43,386 nucleotides of DNA from assembly GCA_015655075.1 (NCBI GenBank), contig JAATFT010000065.1, forward strand, positions 1-43,386. The letters are read 5' to 3'. Shown piece after piece: positions 18,070-26,740 of this stretch. The notes beneath the pieces are model-generated. The model was given only the letters and a program-made list of their open reading frames with translations. It ran no database searches and was not told where the DNA came from. This stretch comes from Clostridiales bacterium (GTDB lineage: Bacteria; Bacillota; Clostridia; Lachnospirales; Lachnospiraceae). A program made the translations under genes and the position numbers. How positions within the stretch are numbered: position 1 is the first letter of the stretch; every line of letters starts with the position of its first letter.

Positions 18070-19089
18070 TTACTGTTTTGGTTCCCAGGTATCTGCAAGT
18101 TCCTTATATGCCTTGGCCTGTTCCTGATTACCCAATTTATCATAACAGGCGGAAAGCCGCCGTAAGGGAAAATCACCGGAATAATGAATATCCAAATCGC
18201 TTTCTGTCTCGTAGGCCGCATTATAATACCATATGGTAGCCTCTTTATAATCTTCCTTTGCAAAAAAGTACTCCCCGGCTTCATAACATATTTCTGCACT
18301 GGGCTTTCCTCCTGCAATATTCTTCATGGAATATTTAAAAAACTGTGCGTCGTCTTTTTTTAGCCGTCCACATCTGGACAATACACAATGAATTACCTTT
18401 AATTGTTCATAGGGAATATTGTCTTCGGCCTGCCGCTCAAAATACTCTTCCGCCTCAAAAAAATCCTCATCCGTACCTACAATAAATAATTCTCTGGCAT
18501 ACAGATCCTGCAATTTCACAGAAAGCTTATCACCCCGTTTAATTACTTTCTGAAATATTTTAAAATCCCTTCTTGCATGATTATTTTCCGGCAGATGTAT
18601 AATATCAATATCGCTGTCATAAATAACCGGCCGGAGGCAGACCGATTCATGTATTGGGTCTATCCAGTTAAATTGTCGTATCCGTTTATAAAGTTTCGGC
18701 CTGTATTCCGCATCAAAATTATAGGTCGTATTATACTGAAGCTGATTGGTATATTTCATCTGGACAATTTCGATCTCAGACAGGAGGGTATGCTTTAAAT
18801 CCATAAACTTCTTACGGTTCGTATCGTCAATTACTTCGTCCGCATCCGCAACATAAATATAATCCATGGCTGCTTTGGAAAAAGAAAAATTTCTTGCGGC
18901 TGAAAAATCATCATACCATTTAAAATCATATATTTTATCCGTATATAATTTAGCTATTTCTTTTGTTTTATCAACAGATCCCGTATCAATTATAATGATT
19001 TCATCCATCAAACCTCTCAGGCTGTTTAAGCATCTGGAAAGGACTTTTTCTTCATTTTTTACGATTAAACAGGCACTGATTGTAATCAT
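18070..19089 (-). CDS. Family 2 glycosyltransferase with C-terminal TPR-like region
   Basis: A 339-residue cytoplasmic protein. The N-terminal GT-A domain has ISACLIVKNEE at residues 3-14, IIIIDTGSVD at 31-40 and the DxD-type motif ADADE at 81-85, so it should use a nucleotide-sugar donor with a metal. The C-terminal third (about 245-335) is helical with TPR-like repeats (AGEYFFAKEDYKEATIWYYNAA). This architecture is common near flagellin and S-layer glycosylation genes of clostridia. It is the last gene of the glycosylation island, and 506 bases separate it from the Maf gene upstream. The acceptor is unknown. Confidence 0.85.
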   Translation of the reverse strand: MITISACLIVKNEEKVLSRCLNSLRGLMDEIIIIDTGSVDKTKEIAKLYTDKIYDFKWYDDFSAARNFSFSKAAMDYIYVADADEVIDDTNRKKFMDLKHTLLSEIEIVQMKYTNQLQYNTTYNFDAEYRPKLYKRIRQFNWIDPIHESVCLRPVIYDSDIDIIHLPENNHARRDFKIFQKVIKRGDKLSVKLQDLYARELFIVGTDEDFFEAEEYFERQAEDNIPYEQLKVIHCVLSRCGRLKKDDAQFFKYSMKNIAGGKPSAEICYEAGEYFFAKEDYKEATIWYYNAAYETESDLDIHYSGDFPLRRLSACYDKLGNQEQAKAYKELADTWEPKQ

Positions 19090-19296
19090 TCTGTTATTCT
19101 CCTCTGTAAAAATTTAACATAAAAATTTAGTATATCATATTCTATTACTATAAACCATTGTCAAAATAGTTAAATATTTACCAATTTTTTGTTAAATAAA
19201 ATGGCTTTAATTTAAAAAAATTTATAAAAATATGTAATATTTTGTATGCAAATTTTACATAAATTTGTTGCGAAAATTGTCGTTTTACCAATATTG

Positions 19297-19302
19297 TATA
19301 AT
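19297..19302 (+). promoter_or_regulatory. Candidate -10 box of the plus-strand unit
   Basis: A perfect TATAAT; the best -35 candidates (TTGTCG at 14 bases or AAATTG at 17) are weak. The predicted start point, six or seven bases downstream, coincides with the ATG at 19308. Confidence 0.4.
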
Positions 19303-19307
19303 GGATT

Positions 19308-19403
19308 ATGTCGTGCTATACTAATTGTTGTAGAAAATCTCTGGCAATTCTATTATTTCTATATGGATTGGGTATAACAACAACTTATTTAATCAGTAGG
19401 TAA
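19308..19403 (+). CDS. Possible 31-residue Cys-containing membrane peptide
   Basis: Short frame on the strand opposite its neighbours. The peptide has Cys at positions 3, 7 and 8 (MSCYTNCCRK), then a hydrophobic stretch LAILLFLYGLGI that could span or enter a membrane, and a basic end. There is no Shine-Dalgarno; the only promoter-like TATAAT ends five bases before the ATG, so translation would need a leaderless message. I know no family with this sequence. It could equally be a non-coding transcript that happens to be open. Confidence 0.22.
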   Translation: MSCYTNCCRKSLAILLFLYGLGITTTYLISR

Positions 19404-19461
19404 TCTTACCTTAAATTAAGAAAATGTGAAGTTATACTTTTAATTCTCTGTTTTTTCTCTT

Positions 19462-19505
19462 GGGAGTTTTCAGAGGGGCCACTTTGGAAACTTCCGTCTT
19501 TTTTT
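19462..19505 (+). terminator. Strong plus-strand rho-independent terminator
   Basis: GGGAGTTTTCAGAG pairs fully with CTTTGGAAACTTCC (14 pairs, including G-U pairs) around the loop GGGCCA, and GTCTTTTTTT follows. On the minus strand no T run follows. A one-way terminator with no annotated plus-strand gene before it implies a short transcript from about 19308. Confidence 0.8.
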
Positions 19506-19595
19506 AACTCTCATCACTAATAGCAAATTAAATATTTATTTAGAAATTCTTATGTTAATTATTTAAAAGTAAATTCCAGCACTTTGAGTAATATC

Positions 19596-21290
19596 TTATG
19601 GATTGCTTTCTTCTGTACATTGTATCATTTTTTTAACTTTCATCCCTTCAATATATGCGCCGCCCTCCGTGGCATTAATAAATTCAATACCTGCCGCATC
19701 CGCAGCGTTGATTCGCCGTTCAATCCATTTTCTATATATATCAAGATTTTTACCTGTGTTTATCATTTTGCCATATATGTCCTTTACTTGTCTTGGATTT
19801 GACAGATCCACCTTATCAAAAGCGGCCGTATCCGAAGCATGATTATAGCTATTGGTATATGCTAAATCCAAACCTAAGTAAATAATCCTTCTGCATTTAA
19901 ATTGTATGCCTATATCAAGGGCAATGGTACTGACAGAGCCGCCTGACTGATACAGGTTATATCCCTTCTCATTTGCAAATTCAACTGCTTTTTCAAATTT
20001 TTCCTGACAAATCAGATATTTCTTTCCTTTATAATATTCGGTGATTTTATGGTATACCGTAGATAAGAACAATAAGGGAATATCCACCTCTTCAATGCCT
20101 TCAATCTGTCTGTATACTCCTTCGTTCCCATCAATAATTATGACATAATCTGGACGTATCCCTGCCTTTAATAATTTTTTTAAAACAGTCCCCGTAGATA
20201 AGATTATAGCATTTTTATTAAGATTTTTTAATTGCATATAATTTTTATCCAAGGACGGTCCGCTGGCAACAATAAACAAATCTTTATTAAAAAACTGCTC
20301 TCTTAACTCGTCAATATAGGCATCACACCTTCCTATATTTCTTCTGAGATTTCCCTTCAGGCAATGTCTTTGATTCATTACAGAACTATAGGAAACAAAA
20401 TAATCTTCCATTTGCTCCCTGATTTTTATGTTTCCAATGTTTCTGATAGAGGGATAATGAATGACATAGCAGGCTTCTTCTCCTATTTTTGCCGCACTTA
20501 ATTTTAAAAAATCCGGGTCGTAAATCACCTCCACCCTGCCGCTTTGCAACAAGGTATTGATACAGCCAAATGTACAGGCCAGTTGTATTACCTTAAGGTC
20601 GCTTTCATAAACATGAATTTCGATACTATCATCCAGTTCCATAAGCTCCCTGACATGGTACCCTAAGCCTAATCCATAAATAAAGTACTCTTCTTTTCCC
20701 TCTAACAGCCATTCTCTGGCAAGGCTCCAGGACTCCTTTGAAACTAACCCGTTACTGTGGAAATAGTATTTATTCCCTTCAGACTCAATTGCCAGTGTGA
20801 ATAATCCCTGGGAGGTATATTCAACGATATATTTTCTATTCAAAAATCCCGGAGGAATCTCTGCTTTTTCCAATAATTCGCCAAGTTTTTTATCCTTTTG
20901 CCGGATAAGCCGGATATTTGCTTTATATTGTTCCTCATCAAAAACCACCTTTTTCTGATTCAATATAATTTCCTGTAAATTTAAAATAAAAGGATTTAAT
21001 TTCAGTTCATATAAATCAGCCAGTAAAATATAATCTTCTGCCCTTTGTGCTTCAAGCAATTCCTCCAGCATCTGATTGATATTCCTGAACTCTACAATAT
21101 CGGCATAAGAATTAAAATAGTCCTGCTCAGACTGGAGGTCAGTCAGAACCTCGTTAATTTTATCGATTGCCTTTGCAGAATGGGATAATGCAGTATAAAA
21201 ATTCTGCCGTCTTATATAAGAAACGGCTTTGCTTGACGAACTTAGCAGTTCCACATTATGACAAAATATACTGTTTATTTTCTCGGTCAC
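19596..21290 (-). CDS. Maf/DUF115 flagellin glycosyltransferase candidate 1, with fused N-terminal helical module
   Basis: A 564-residue protein of the motility-associated factor (Maf) family, thought to transfer nonulosonic acids to flagellin Ser/Thr. The DUF115 core is marked by FIVASGPSLDKN near residues 333-344, PDYVIIIDGNEGVY and YLGLDLAYTN. About 120 residues at the N terminus form a helical region (NINQMLEELLEAQRAEDYIL) absent from the second Maf protein at 30249-32099. A separate 93-residue protein at 32114-32395 resembles it. The gene lies 63 bases after the PIG-L gene in the island. The start is MTEKINSIF at 21290 with a GAGG-type ribosome site. The transfer function is inferred from the family and setting. 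Confidence 0.85.
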   Translation of the reverse strand: MTEKINSIFCHNVELLSSSSKAVSYIRRQNFYTALSHSAKAIDKINEVLTDLQSEQDYFNSYADIVEFRNINQMLEELLEAQRAEDYILLADLYELKLNPFILNLQEIILNQKKVVFDEEQYKANIRLIRQKDKKLGELLEKAEIPPGFLNRKYIVEYTSQGLFTLAIESEGNKYYFHSNGLVSKESWSLAREWLLEGKEEYFIYGLGLGYHVRELMELDDSIEIHVYESDLKVIQLACTFGCINTLLQSGRVEVIYDPDFLKLSAAKIGEEACYVIHYPSIRNIGNIKIREQMEDYFVSYSSVMNQRHCLKGNLRRNIGRCDAYIDELREQFFNKDLFIVASGPSLDKNYMQLKNLNKNAIILSTGTVLKKLLKAGIRPDYVIIIDGNEGVYRQIEGIEEVDIPLLFLSTVYHKITEYYKGKKYLICQEKFEKAVEFANEKGYNLYQSGGSVSTIALDIGIQFKCRRIIYLGLDLAYTNSYNHASDTAAFDKVDLSNPRQVKDIYGKMINTGKNLDIYRKWIERRINAADAAGIEFINATEGGAYIEGMKVKKMIQCTEESNP

Positions 21291-21353
21291 TGTTTCTCCT
21301 CAAATCTTTTTAAATTTTATGGATTTTTAGCACTCTCACGTCAAGATACTTCT

Positions 21354-22034
21354 TTATAAAATTTTTCGTATTAGTTCAAATGCTTCAACATAATTTTTTC
21401 CAACAGTCATGCCACGATATTCAGCTAATAACTTAATGCCCTCTAATGACCGTGGATGCGGGTATTCACATAACTCAGATTTATATTTAGACATAGCTTC
21501 TATTTTCTTCATTAAATATGATTCAATATCAATATAAACATTGGGCCGAAAGTTGTCTTTTTTTTCAAAATTCCACTCTGTAGAGGATAAAGTTTCAAAT
21601 GTATAAAGTTCTTTTACCGGATATGAATTTACAGTCCGAGTACCAGTCATTACTGCTTGAAATGTCCTTTGATGATCGATATTTAAATCACCACTATGGT
21701 GAGTATAGATAACATCCGGTTGAAACTCAAAGATTATTTTTTCAATCACTTTAACTATGTCCAATAAATCAACGCTATCAAATCGATTATCTGGAAAATC
21801 TGCAAATTGAACTTTTTTATAGCCAATAATTTTTGCAGATTCCCAAGTATCTTTATGTAACTCATCTATAACAGTTCTATCAACATTTTCTCTATTATCC
21901 CATCTCGAAGTTTGTCCTTCACCAAGAATCAAGCATTCAACATAGTCGCCCTTATCTGTGTGCTTTGCTACAGTACCACCTACACCCAAAATCTCATCAT
22001 CTGGATGCGCAGCTACGACCAGTATTCTACTCAT
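21354..22034 (-). CDS. PIG-L/LmbE family deacetylase
   Basis: A 226-residue zinc-dependent N-deacetylase of the PIG-L family. AHPDDE at residues 9-14 gives the metal-binding His and Asp, and THHSGDLNIDH supplies the remaining His ligands. The family removes N-acetyl groups from GlcNAc-type substrates. Its ATG lies inside the last codons of the formyltransferase gene (8-base overlap), so the two are translationally coupled and probably act on the same sugar. The DNA is more AT-rich than the pse genes beside it. A likely role is to free an amino group on the nonulosonic acid or its precursor for N-formylation. That role is inference. Confidence 0.85.
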   Translation of the reverse strand: MSRILVVAAHPDDEILGVGGTVAKHTDKGDYVECLILGEGQTSRWDNRENVDRTVIDELHKDTWESAKIIGYKKVQFADFPDNRFDSVDLLDIVKVIEKIIFEFQPDVIYTHHSGDLNIDHQRTFQAVMTGTRTVNSYPVKELYTFETLSSTEWNFEKKDNFRPNVYIDIESYLMKKIEAMSKYKSELCEYPHPRSLEGIKLLAEYRGMTVGKNYVEAFELIRKIL

Positions 22035-22716
22035 CTTTAACCTCCTTAATTTCTACGTCCGCTATGATTTTTCCATCTTTTAGACTTGCCCTTGTAAAAG
22101 ACAACTTATAATTTCCAAAGCGGATAAAACTATGTGGATATCCTTCTGCATCTAACATCCTAATGTAATCATATATTTTTTCTAATGGCATGTCATTGGT
22201 TATTTCACTTTCAGATTCTTTTCTTCTTTTAAATTCAACAATTTCCCCTTCTTGTTCTCTTGGTTCTATTCTATCATTAATTATTTCAGGAATCATTTCA
22301 TTAAAAATAACCTTACCCGCACGAATAAAAATCTCTTCCGCAGTACCATATAAACTCAAATTTCTTTTCATATAGATAGGTCCCGCATCTAATTGTTTTA
22401 CAACCCTTAAAGCAGAAATTTTAGTTTCTGTTTCACCTCTAACTATTAAATTTTGTAATGGGCTTCCCCCTCTTCCGTATGGCAAATCTGTCATATGAAA
22501 TACTATGCACTTGAAATTCTTAAATATCTCTTCTGGAATGATATACGACCAGTGGGGAAAAAAAATATAATCCGGCTTAAATTTTACTATATAATTGTAA
22601 TCAAGCTCCGATTTAGCGGTAATAATTTTAATATTATAATTATTTGTATAATCATTTTTTAAATTTTCTGCCATTCTTATATTCCAAGGCTTTAAAGTGC
22701 ATATAACAATATTCAT
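22027..22716 (-). CDS. Formyltransferase-like sugar-modifying protein
   Basis: A 229-residue protein with the formyltransferase fold seen in methionyl-tRNA and sugar-amine formyltransferases. The active-site loop is VFHMTDLPYGRGGSPLQN at residues 72-89, with His74 matching the catalytic His. VVKQLDAGPIYM supplies the expected Asp. The Asn that normally sits two residues before the His appears to be Val72. Too short for tRNA formylation and lacking that C-terminal domain, it more likely formylates an amino sugar with 10-formyl-THF. GAGGAGA precedes the ATG. It is coupled to the PIG-L deacetylase by overlap and follows the PseH-like gene after 160 AT-rich bases. Confidence 0.75.
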   Translation of the reverse strand: MNIVICTLKPWNIRMAENLKNDYTNNYNIKIITAKSELDYNYIVKFKPDYIFFPHWSYIIPEEIFKNFKCIVFHMTDLPYGRGGSPLQNLIVRGETETKISALRVVKQLDAGPIYMKRNLSLYGTAEEIFIRAGKVIFNEMIPEIINDRIEPREQEGEIVEFKRRKESESEITNDMPLEKIYDYIRMLDAEGYPHSFIRFGNYKLSFTRASLKDGKIIADVEIKEVKDE

Positions 22717-22876
22717 AGAACATTCTCCTCGTATAATATAGGTAATATTAGATAATTGCGAAACAAAGGCAACTGAAGCTATGAAATTCGTATTAATTGC
22801 ATAGTATATTCAGAAAACTATATAGTTTCGTAATTACCACTATAGGTATATAATTAAATTATGAAATACTTGCCCA

Positions 22877-23353
22877 TTAAACATTAACAATTCCAAGAGA
22901 TATTTTTTTGACAAATTCAATATAATCTTTTTTTAAATATTCATTATAGAACATCCTTTTAAATACTTTTTGTGAAGCTAAATTAGAAAACTTTACTTGC
23001 CCAATTAAGTATTCTATTTCTTTTTTATTATAGAAAATTTCTTTTTCAATTAATGTCAAAATCTTAAACCCATGTCCTTTTCCACGATATGCTATGTCAA
23101 TACTATAGTCTATAACGGCTTTGTTTTTAGAATATTCTAACCTAATTTGACCTGTTGGTTCTCCATTGTAATAATAAATATAGATATCCGTATCTGGAGA
23201 ATTCAACTTTTCTAAAAACCAATTTCTATGCTCTTCATATGTTATTAAATTACTGTTAAACGAGTTAATTCTAACAGTTTCATCACTAACCCACTTGTAT
23301 AATAACTCTATATCCTTATCTTCAGCTCTCATCAGATAATATGGTAATTCCAC
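22877..23353 (-). CDS. pseH: GNAT acetyltransferase, PseH-like
   Basis: A 158-residue GNAT protein. It has the acetyl-CoA pyrophosphate-binding loop in DIAYRGKGHG near residues 91-100 and the usual C-terminal VKFSNLASQKVFKRM. In the Pse pathway PseH acetylates the 4-amino group of UDP-4-amino-4,6-dideoxy-beta-L-AltNAc. The assignment rests on the fold plus the complete set of other Pse genes around it. It lies 41 bases after pseI. The DNA is AT-rich. If the final sugar carries N-formyl, the order of acetylation and formylation is open. Confidence 0.78.
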   Translation of the reverse strand: MELPYYLMRAEDKDIELLYKWVSDETVRINSFNSNLITYEEHRNWFLEKLNSPDTDIYIYYYNGEPTGQIRLEYSKNKAVIDYSIDIAYRGKGHGFKILTLIEKEIFYNKKEIEYLIGQVKFSNLASQKVFKRMFYNEYLKKDYIEFVKKISLGIVNV

Positions 23354-23394
23354 TTTTCTACCACCTTTATTAATTTCAGCATATATTATAGATA

Positions 23395-24423
23395 TTAATC
23401 TATTTGGTCATAGCTAATCGGGGTACCTCTTTTTATATTTTTTCGAGCTTTTTTATGAATGATATCCTTATAATATTTGGGAGATAATCCGTAGCCGGGT
23501 CGTATTATTTTAATATTTTCTTCAGTAAATGATTCCCCAGACATTATATCTTCTACAGCAAAAATAGATCTCCTGAAATTTCTATTCTCTTTTTCCTGTA
23601 TTGTTATACCATATTGCACATGGCCGATTGCCTTTTCAACTAACCTGATGTCACGTACCATATCTGCAAATTCATTTGCTTCCATAGAAAAAGAAGCATC
23701 AGGATTATCAATTTTACGGCTAATACAAAAATGCTTCTCAATAACGGAAGCACCCATTGCCACTGCCGCAACAGCTCCTATCGAACCCATGGAATGGTCG
23801 GATAAACCTACCGGGACATTAAAAGTATCTCTCATATTAACCATTGTTTTTAAATTCATCTCATCTGTTATTGCCGGGTAAGCACTGGAACATTTAAGAA
23901 GCACTAATTGATTATTTCTTTGCTTTCTAACCACATTAACCGCATCTTCTATTTCACCTAGTGTACCCATACCTGTTGACATAATAATCGGTTTATTCTT
24001 TGAGGCTATATATTCAATAAGAGGTATATCAACAAGTTCAAAAGAGGCAATTTTATAAAATTCAATACCTATGCTTTCTAAAAAGTCTACAGAAGATATA
24101 TCAAAAGGTGTTGAAAAAAAATCAATTCCGATTTTTTCCGATTCTTCCTTGAGTTCAGCCTGCCATTTCCAAGGGGTGTAGGCTTTCCGATATAAAGAAT
24201 ATAAATTTTCGCCTTTCCAAGTCCCCTCGGTAATATTGAAGTACTTATTGTGGCAATCAATTGTCATCGTATCTGCTGTATATGTTTGAATTTTAATGCA
24301 ATCGGCTCCCGCTTCTTTTGCGGCATGGATTATTTCTTTGGCCCGTTCCAAACTTCCTGCATGATTAGCAGACATTTCAGCTATGATATATGTTCTCCGA
24401 TTTATTCTATCATATATATTCAT
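23395..24423 (-). CDS. pseI: Pseudaminic acid synthase (NeuB family)
   Basis: Condenses a 2,4-diacetamido-trideoxy-altrose with phosphoenolpyruvate to give pseudaminic acid. The TIM-barrel domain contains RTYIIAEMSANHAGSLERA at the start, GADCIKIQTYTADTMT, IDFFSTPFD, YKIASFE and IIMSTGMGTLGEIEDA, all typical of NeuB/PseI. A short C-terminal SAF antifreeze-like domain covers about 285-342. PseI is favoured over sialic or legionaminic synthase because the neighbouring genes are PseB, PseC and PseG types. It ends 41 bases before pseH and begins 182 bases after pseB. Confidence 0.9.
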   Translation of the reverse strand: MNIYDRINRRTYIIAEMSANHAGSLERAKEIIHAAKEAGADCIKIQTYTADTMTIDCHNKYFNITEGTWKGENLYSLYRKAYTPWKWQAELKEESEKIGIDFFSTPFDISSVDFLESIGIEFYKIASFELVDIPLIEYIASKNKPIIMSTGMGTLGEIEDAVNVVRKQRNNQLVLLKCSSAYPAITDEMNLKTMVNMRDTFNVPVGLSDHSMGSIGAVAAVAMGASVIEKHFCISRKIDNPDASFSMEANEFADMVRDIRLVEKAIGHVQYGITIQEKENRNFRRSIFAVEDIMSGESFTEENIKIIRPGYGLSPKYYKDIIHKKARKNIKRGTPISYDQID

Positions 24424-24605
24424 CTATAGTCACTACTTTCCCTCTTGCTTCTAATAGATTTTCTGGTTACAGTTCTACTCTGATATTTTGTCCGTACCAT
24501 CCTTTGCTGTTCCTGCTGTATATATCGTCATAACTCTCAATATATAATCCTATTTTCTCAACAATTAAGAAATATCCCGGCTGTTTCAAATTTCGTAAGT
24601 TGTTC

Positions 24606-25598
24606 TTATATATTATGTAATTCATTCCTTAAATTGTCAATACTCAGCCATTTCTTATTACTGCCCGAACTATACTCAAAACCTTCATTTACTAAGGCTC
24701 CTCCCTGCAATAAGGATTTCTTAATATCCATCCATTCAAAGTTCGGGTAAATAATATAGTGTTTTTCATATTCATAGGTTGACCTGGAATCGTCTTTTGT
24801 TATCATCACCTCATGGAGTTTTTCACCCTCCCTGATACCGATTTCCTTTAATTGTGCACCTGGCAGCATGGCCTTTGCCAAGTCCGTAATATAAAAAGAC
24901 GGGATTTTGGAAATATAGGTCTCTCCTCCCTTGGATTCCTCCAGGGCCTTAAATACCAGCTCCACTCCCTGTTTCAAAGTAATCCAGAAACGAGTCATAC
25001 GTGTATCGGTAATGGGCAGCACCTTTTCACCCTGTTTTATAAGGTTATTAAAAATGGGAATAATGGATCCCCTGCTTCCGGCTACATTCCCATACCGTAC
25101 AATCGCAAGCCTTGTATCCTTCAACCCTGAATAAGCATTTGCCGCGATAAAAAGCTTATCCGATACCAGTTTCGTACCTCCATACAGGTTAATAGGGTTC
25201 ACTGCTTTATCGGTGGATAAGGCAATTACCTTTTTCACTCCCTTGTCCAGGGCCGCATCAATTACGTTCTGCGCACCATGTATGTTAGTTTTGATTGCTT
25301 CAAAAGGATTATATTCACAGGTGGGGACCTGCTTCATGGCAGCCGCATGGATAACATAATCAACGCCTTCAAAAGCCCTGTAAAGACGTTCTTTATCCCT
25401 TACGTCCCCTATAAAAAAACGAACTCTGGACATATCCACTTTATTGGCATATTCCGTTTTCATAACACTTTGCTTATATTCATCCCTGGAATAGATAATA
25501 ACCTTATTGGGTTTATATTTCTCAAATACCATATTTAAAAACTTTTTGCCAAAAGAACCTGTCCCACCTGTAACTAAAATATTTTTACCATCCAGCAT
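24606..25598 (-). CDS. pseB: UDP-GlcNAc 4,6-dehydratase (inverting)
   Basis: First step of pseudaminic acid synthesis, converting UDP-GlcNAc to the UDP-4-keto-6-deoxy-L-IdoNAc form. The 330-residue SDR protein has the NAD(P) loop GGTGSFG at residues 11-17 and VIHAAAMKQVP. The active-site triad is in STDKAVNPINLYGGTK, with Asp130, Lys131 and Tyr139 matching the PseB pattern rather than the usual SDR Tyr-Lys pair. Length and motifs fit PseB/FlaA1 of the soluble short type, not the membrane-bound CapD type. It lies 104 bases after pseG. Confidence 0.93.
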   Translation of the reverse strand: MLDGKNILVTGGTGSFGKKFLNMVFEKYKPNKVIIYSRDEYKQSVMKTEYANKVDMSRVRFFIGDVRDKERLYRAFEGVDYVIHAAAMKQVPTCEYNPFEAIKTNIHGAQNVIDAALDKGVKKVIALSTDKAVNPINLYGGTKLVSDKLFIAANAYSGLKDTRLAIVRYGNVAGSRGSIIPIFNNLIKQGEKVLPITDTRMTRFWITLKQGVELVFKALEESKGGETYISKIPSFYITDLAKAMLPGAQLKEIGIREGEKLHEVMITKDDSRSTYEYEKHYIIYPNFEWMDIKKSLLQGGALVNEGFEYSSGSNKKWLSIDNLRNELHNI

Positions 25599-25702
25599 TT
25601 TATTATTCTCCCATGTTCCTGTTTTATTGAATCCGGCTGTATCCCATATGGCAAACAGCCTTTAATACATAATTTAAAGAGTACGTATGATCTCTTAAAT
25701 CC

Positions 25703-26725
25703 CTATAATGACATTATTTCCTGTGCAATTTTATCTGCACCACGTCCATCTACTAATTGTACCATCCTGGCAGTTAAACTTTCCCTTAGATTATAATCAT
25801 GGATTAGCAGCTGTAGCTTGCCAATAATAAAGTCCAGGCATCCCTTTTTATTTTCTCTGATATCTCCGGCATAATAAAGTATTCCCTGATTCTGCATCTC
25901 TTTTGCCCCTAAGATCTGATTATCCGCAAAAGTAAAGCATATGGCTGGAATACCGCAGGCACATAATTCATAGAGGGTCGTTCCCCCTGCGGATATGGCA
26001 ACATCGCATTGATTCATTATTTCAGACATCCTGGTAACATTTTGGTACAAACATACATTATTATATTTCCCCTTAAGCTTTTCCGATTCTTCTTTATAAG
26101 GGCTAAACGCACCTACTATGACATGAAACTTCAACCGGGTAAATAACCGGCTCTCCTCCAGGCATTCTATCAGTACTCCTGCCATATTACAATAATCCGA
26201 TCCCCCTGTTGTGATTAGCACATCCTTCGGCTTCTTCCTTTGTATTCGCCTCACATTCCCAAATTCCTCACGCAAGGGAGTATAAGCAGGTCCGACTAAT
26301 AGCCTTGCCGTATTGCTATACTGCTCTGCATAACTAAGCTTTAAGGCATATATATTATAATTAATTACCAGGTCGGCAGAATAGACGGCCTCCTTTAAAT
26401 CATCCATGAAAATTATCTTTGTAAACCTATGAAGGGACTTTATGTACTCTTCTGTAGCAAAATAGGAATCCACCAGTAATTTCCCAATTTTCCTTTCCTG
26501 AATTAAGGCAACCAGTTTTTCTATTTCCTCCTCCAGGTTGTTCCAAGAGGTATCCAGGCAAATCATCGAAAAATTATTCCCGGTGATTAGTCGTTCTCCC
26601 TGTCTGTCCGCAGTAATAAAAGCCGCATCCTCCCCCTTCTTTCTTAAAGCCCCGGCTATCGCCAGGCACCTCATTATATGCCCGCTGCCTATCTCTGCGT
26701 TGACATCACCACGTATATATAACAT
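25703..26725 (-). CDS. pseG: UDP-2,4-diacetamido-2,4,6-trideoxy-beta-L-altropyranose hydrolase
   Basis: Removes UDP from the fourth Pse intermediate. The 340-residue protein has the GT-B fold of the family. The catalytic His lies in EIGSGHIMRC (His16), near the start as in Campylobacter PseG, and ITTGGSDYCN and ISAGGTTLYELCACGIP form the nucleotide-binding part. It follows pseC by 15 bases and so is co-translated with it. It is a stand-alone PseG, not fused to an acetyltransferase or cytidylyltransferase. Confidence 0.92.
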   Translation of the reverse strand: MLYIRGDVNAEIGSGHIMRCLAIAGALRKKGEDAAFITADRQGERLITGNNFSMICLDTSWNNLEEEIEKLVALIQERKIGKLLVDSYFATEEYIKSLHRFTKIIFMDDLKEAVYSADLVINYNIYALKLSYAEQYSNTARLLVGPAYTPLREEFGNVRRIQRKKPKDVLITTGGSDYCNMAGVLIECLEESRLFTRLKFHVIVGAFSPYKEESEKLKGKYNNVCLYQNVTRMSEIMNQCDVAISAGGTTLYELCACGIPAICFTFADNQILGAKEMQNQGILYYAGDIRENKKGCLDFIIGKLQLLIHDYNLRESLTARMVQLVDGRGADKIAQEIMSL

Positions 26726-26740
26726 AACGGCGCCCCTTTC

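Larger units (their letters stand above)
19090..19595. other. Intergenic gap with an isolated plus-strand unit
   Basis: A 506-base, very AT-rich gap between two minus-strand genes. Its right part contains a plus-strand TATAAT (19297), a 31-codon frame (19308-19403) and a strong plus-strand terminator (19462-19505). TTGTTGT near 19326 and ACAACAA near 19380 are complementary and could fold. The left 200 bases show nothing but AT-rich sequence and presumably the promoter for 18070-19089. Confidence 0.55.
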
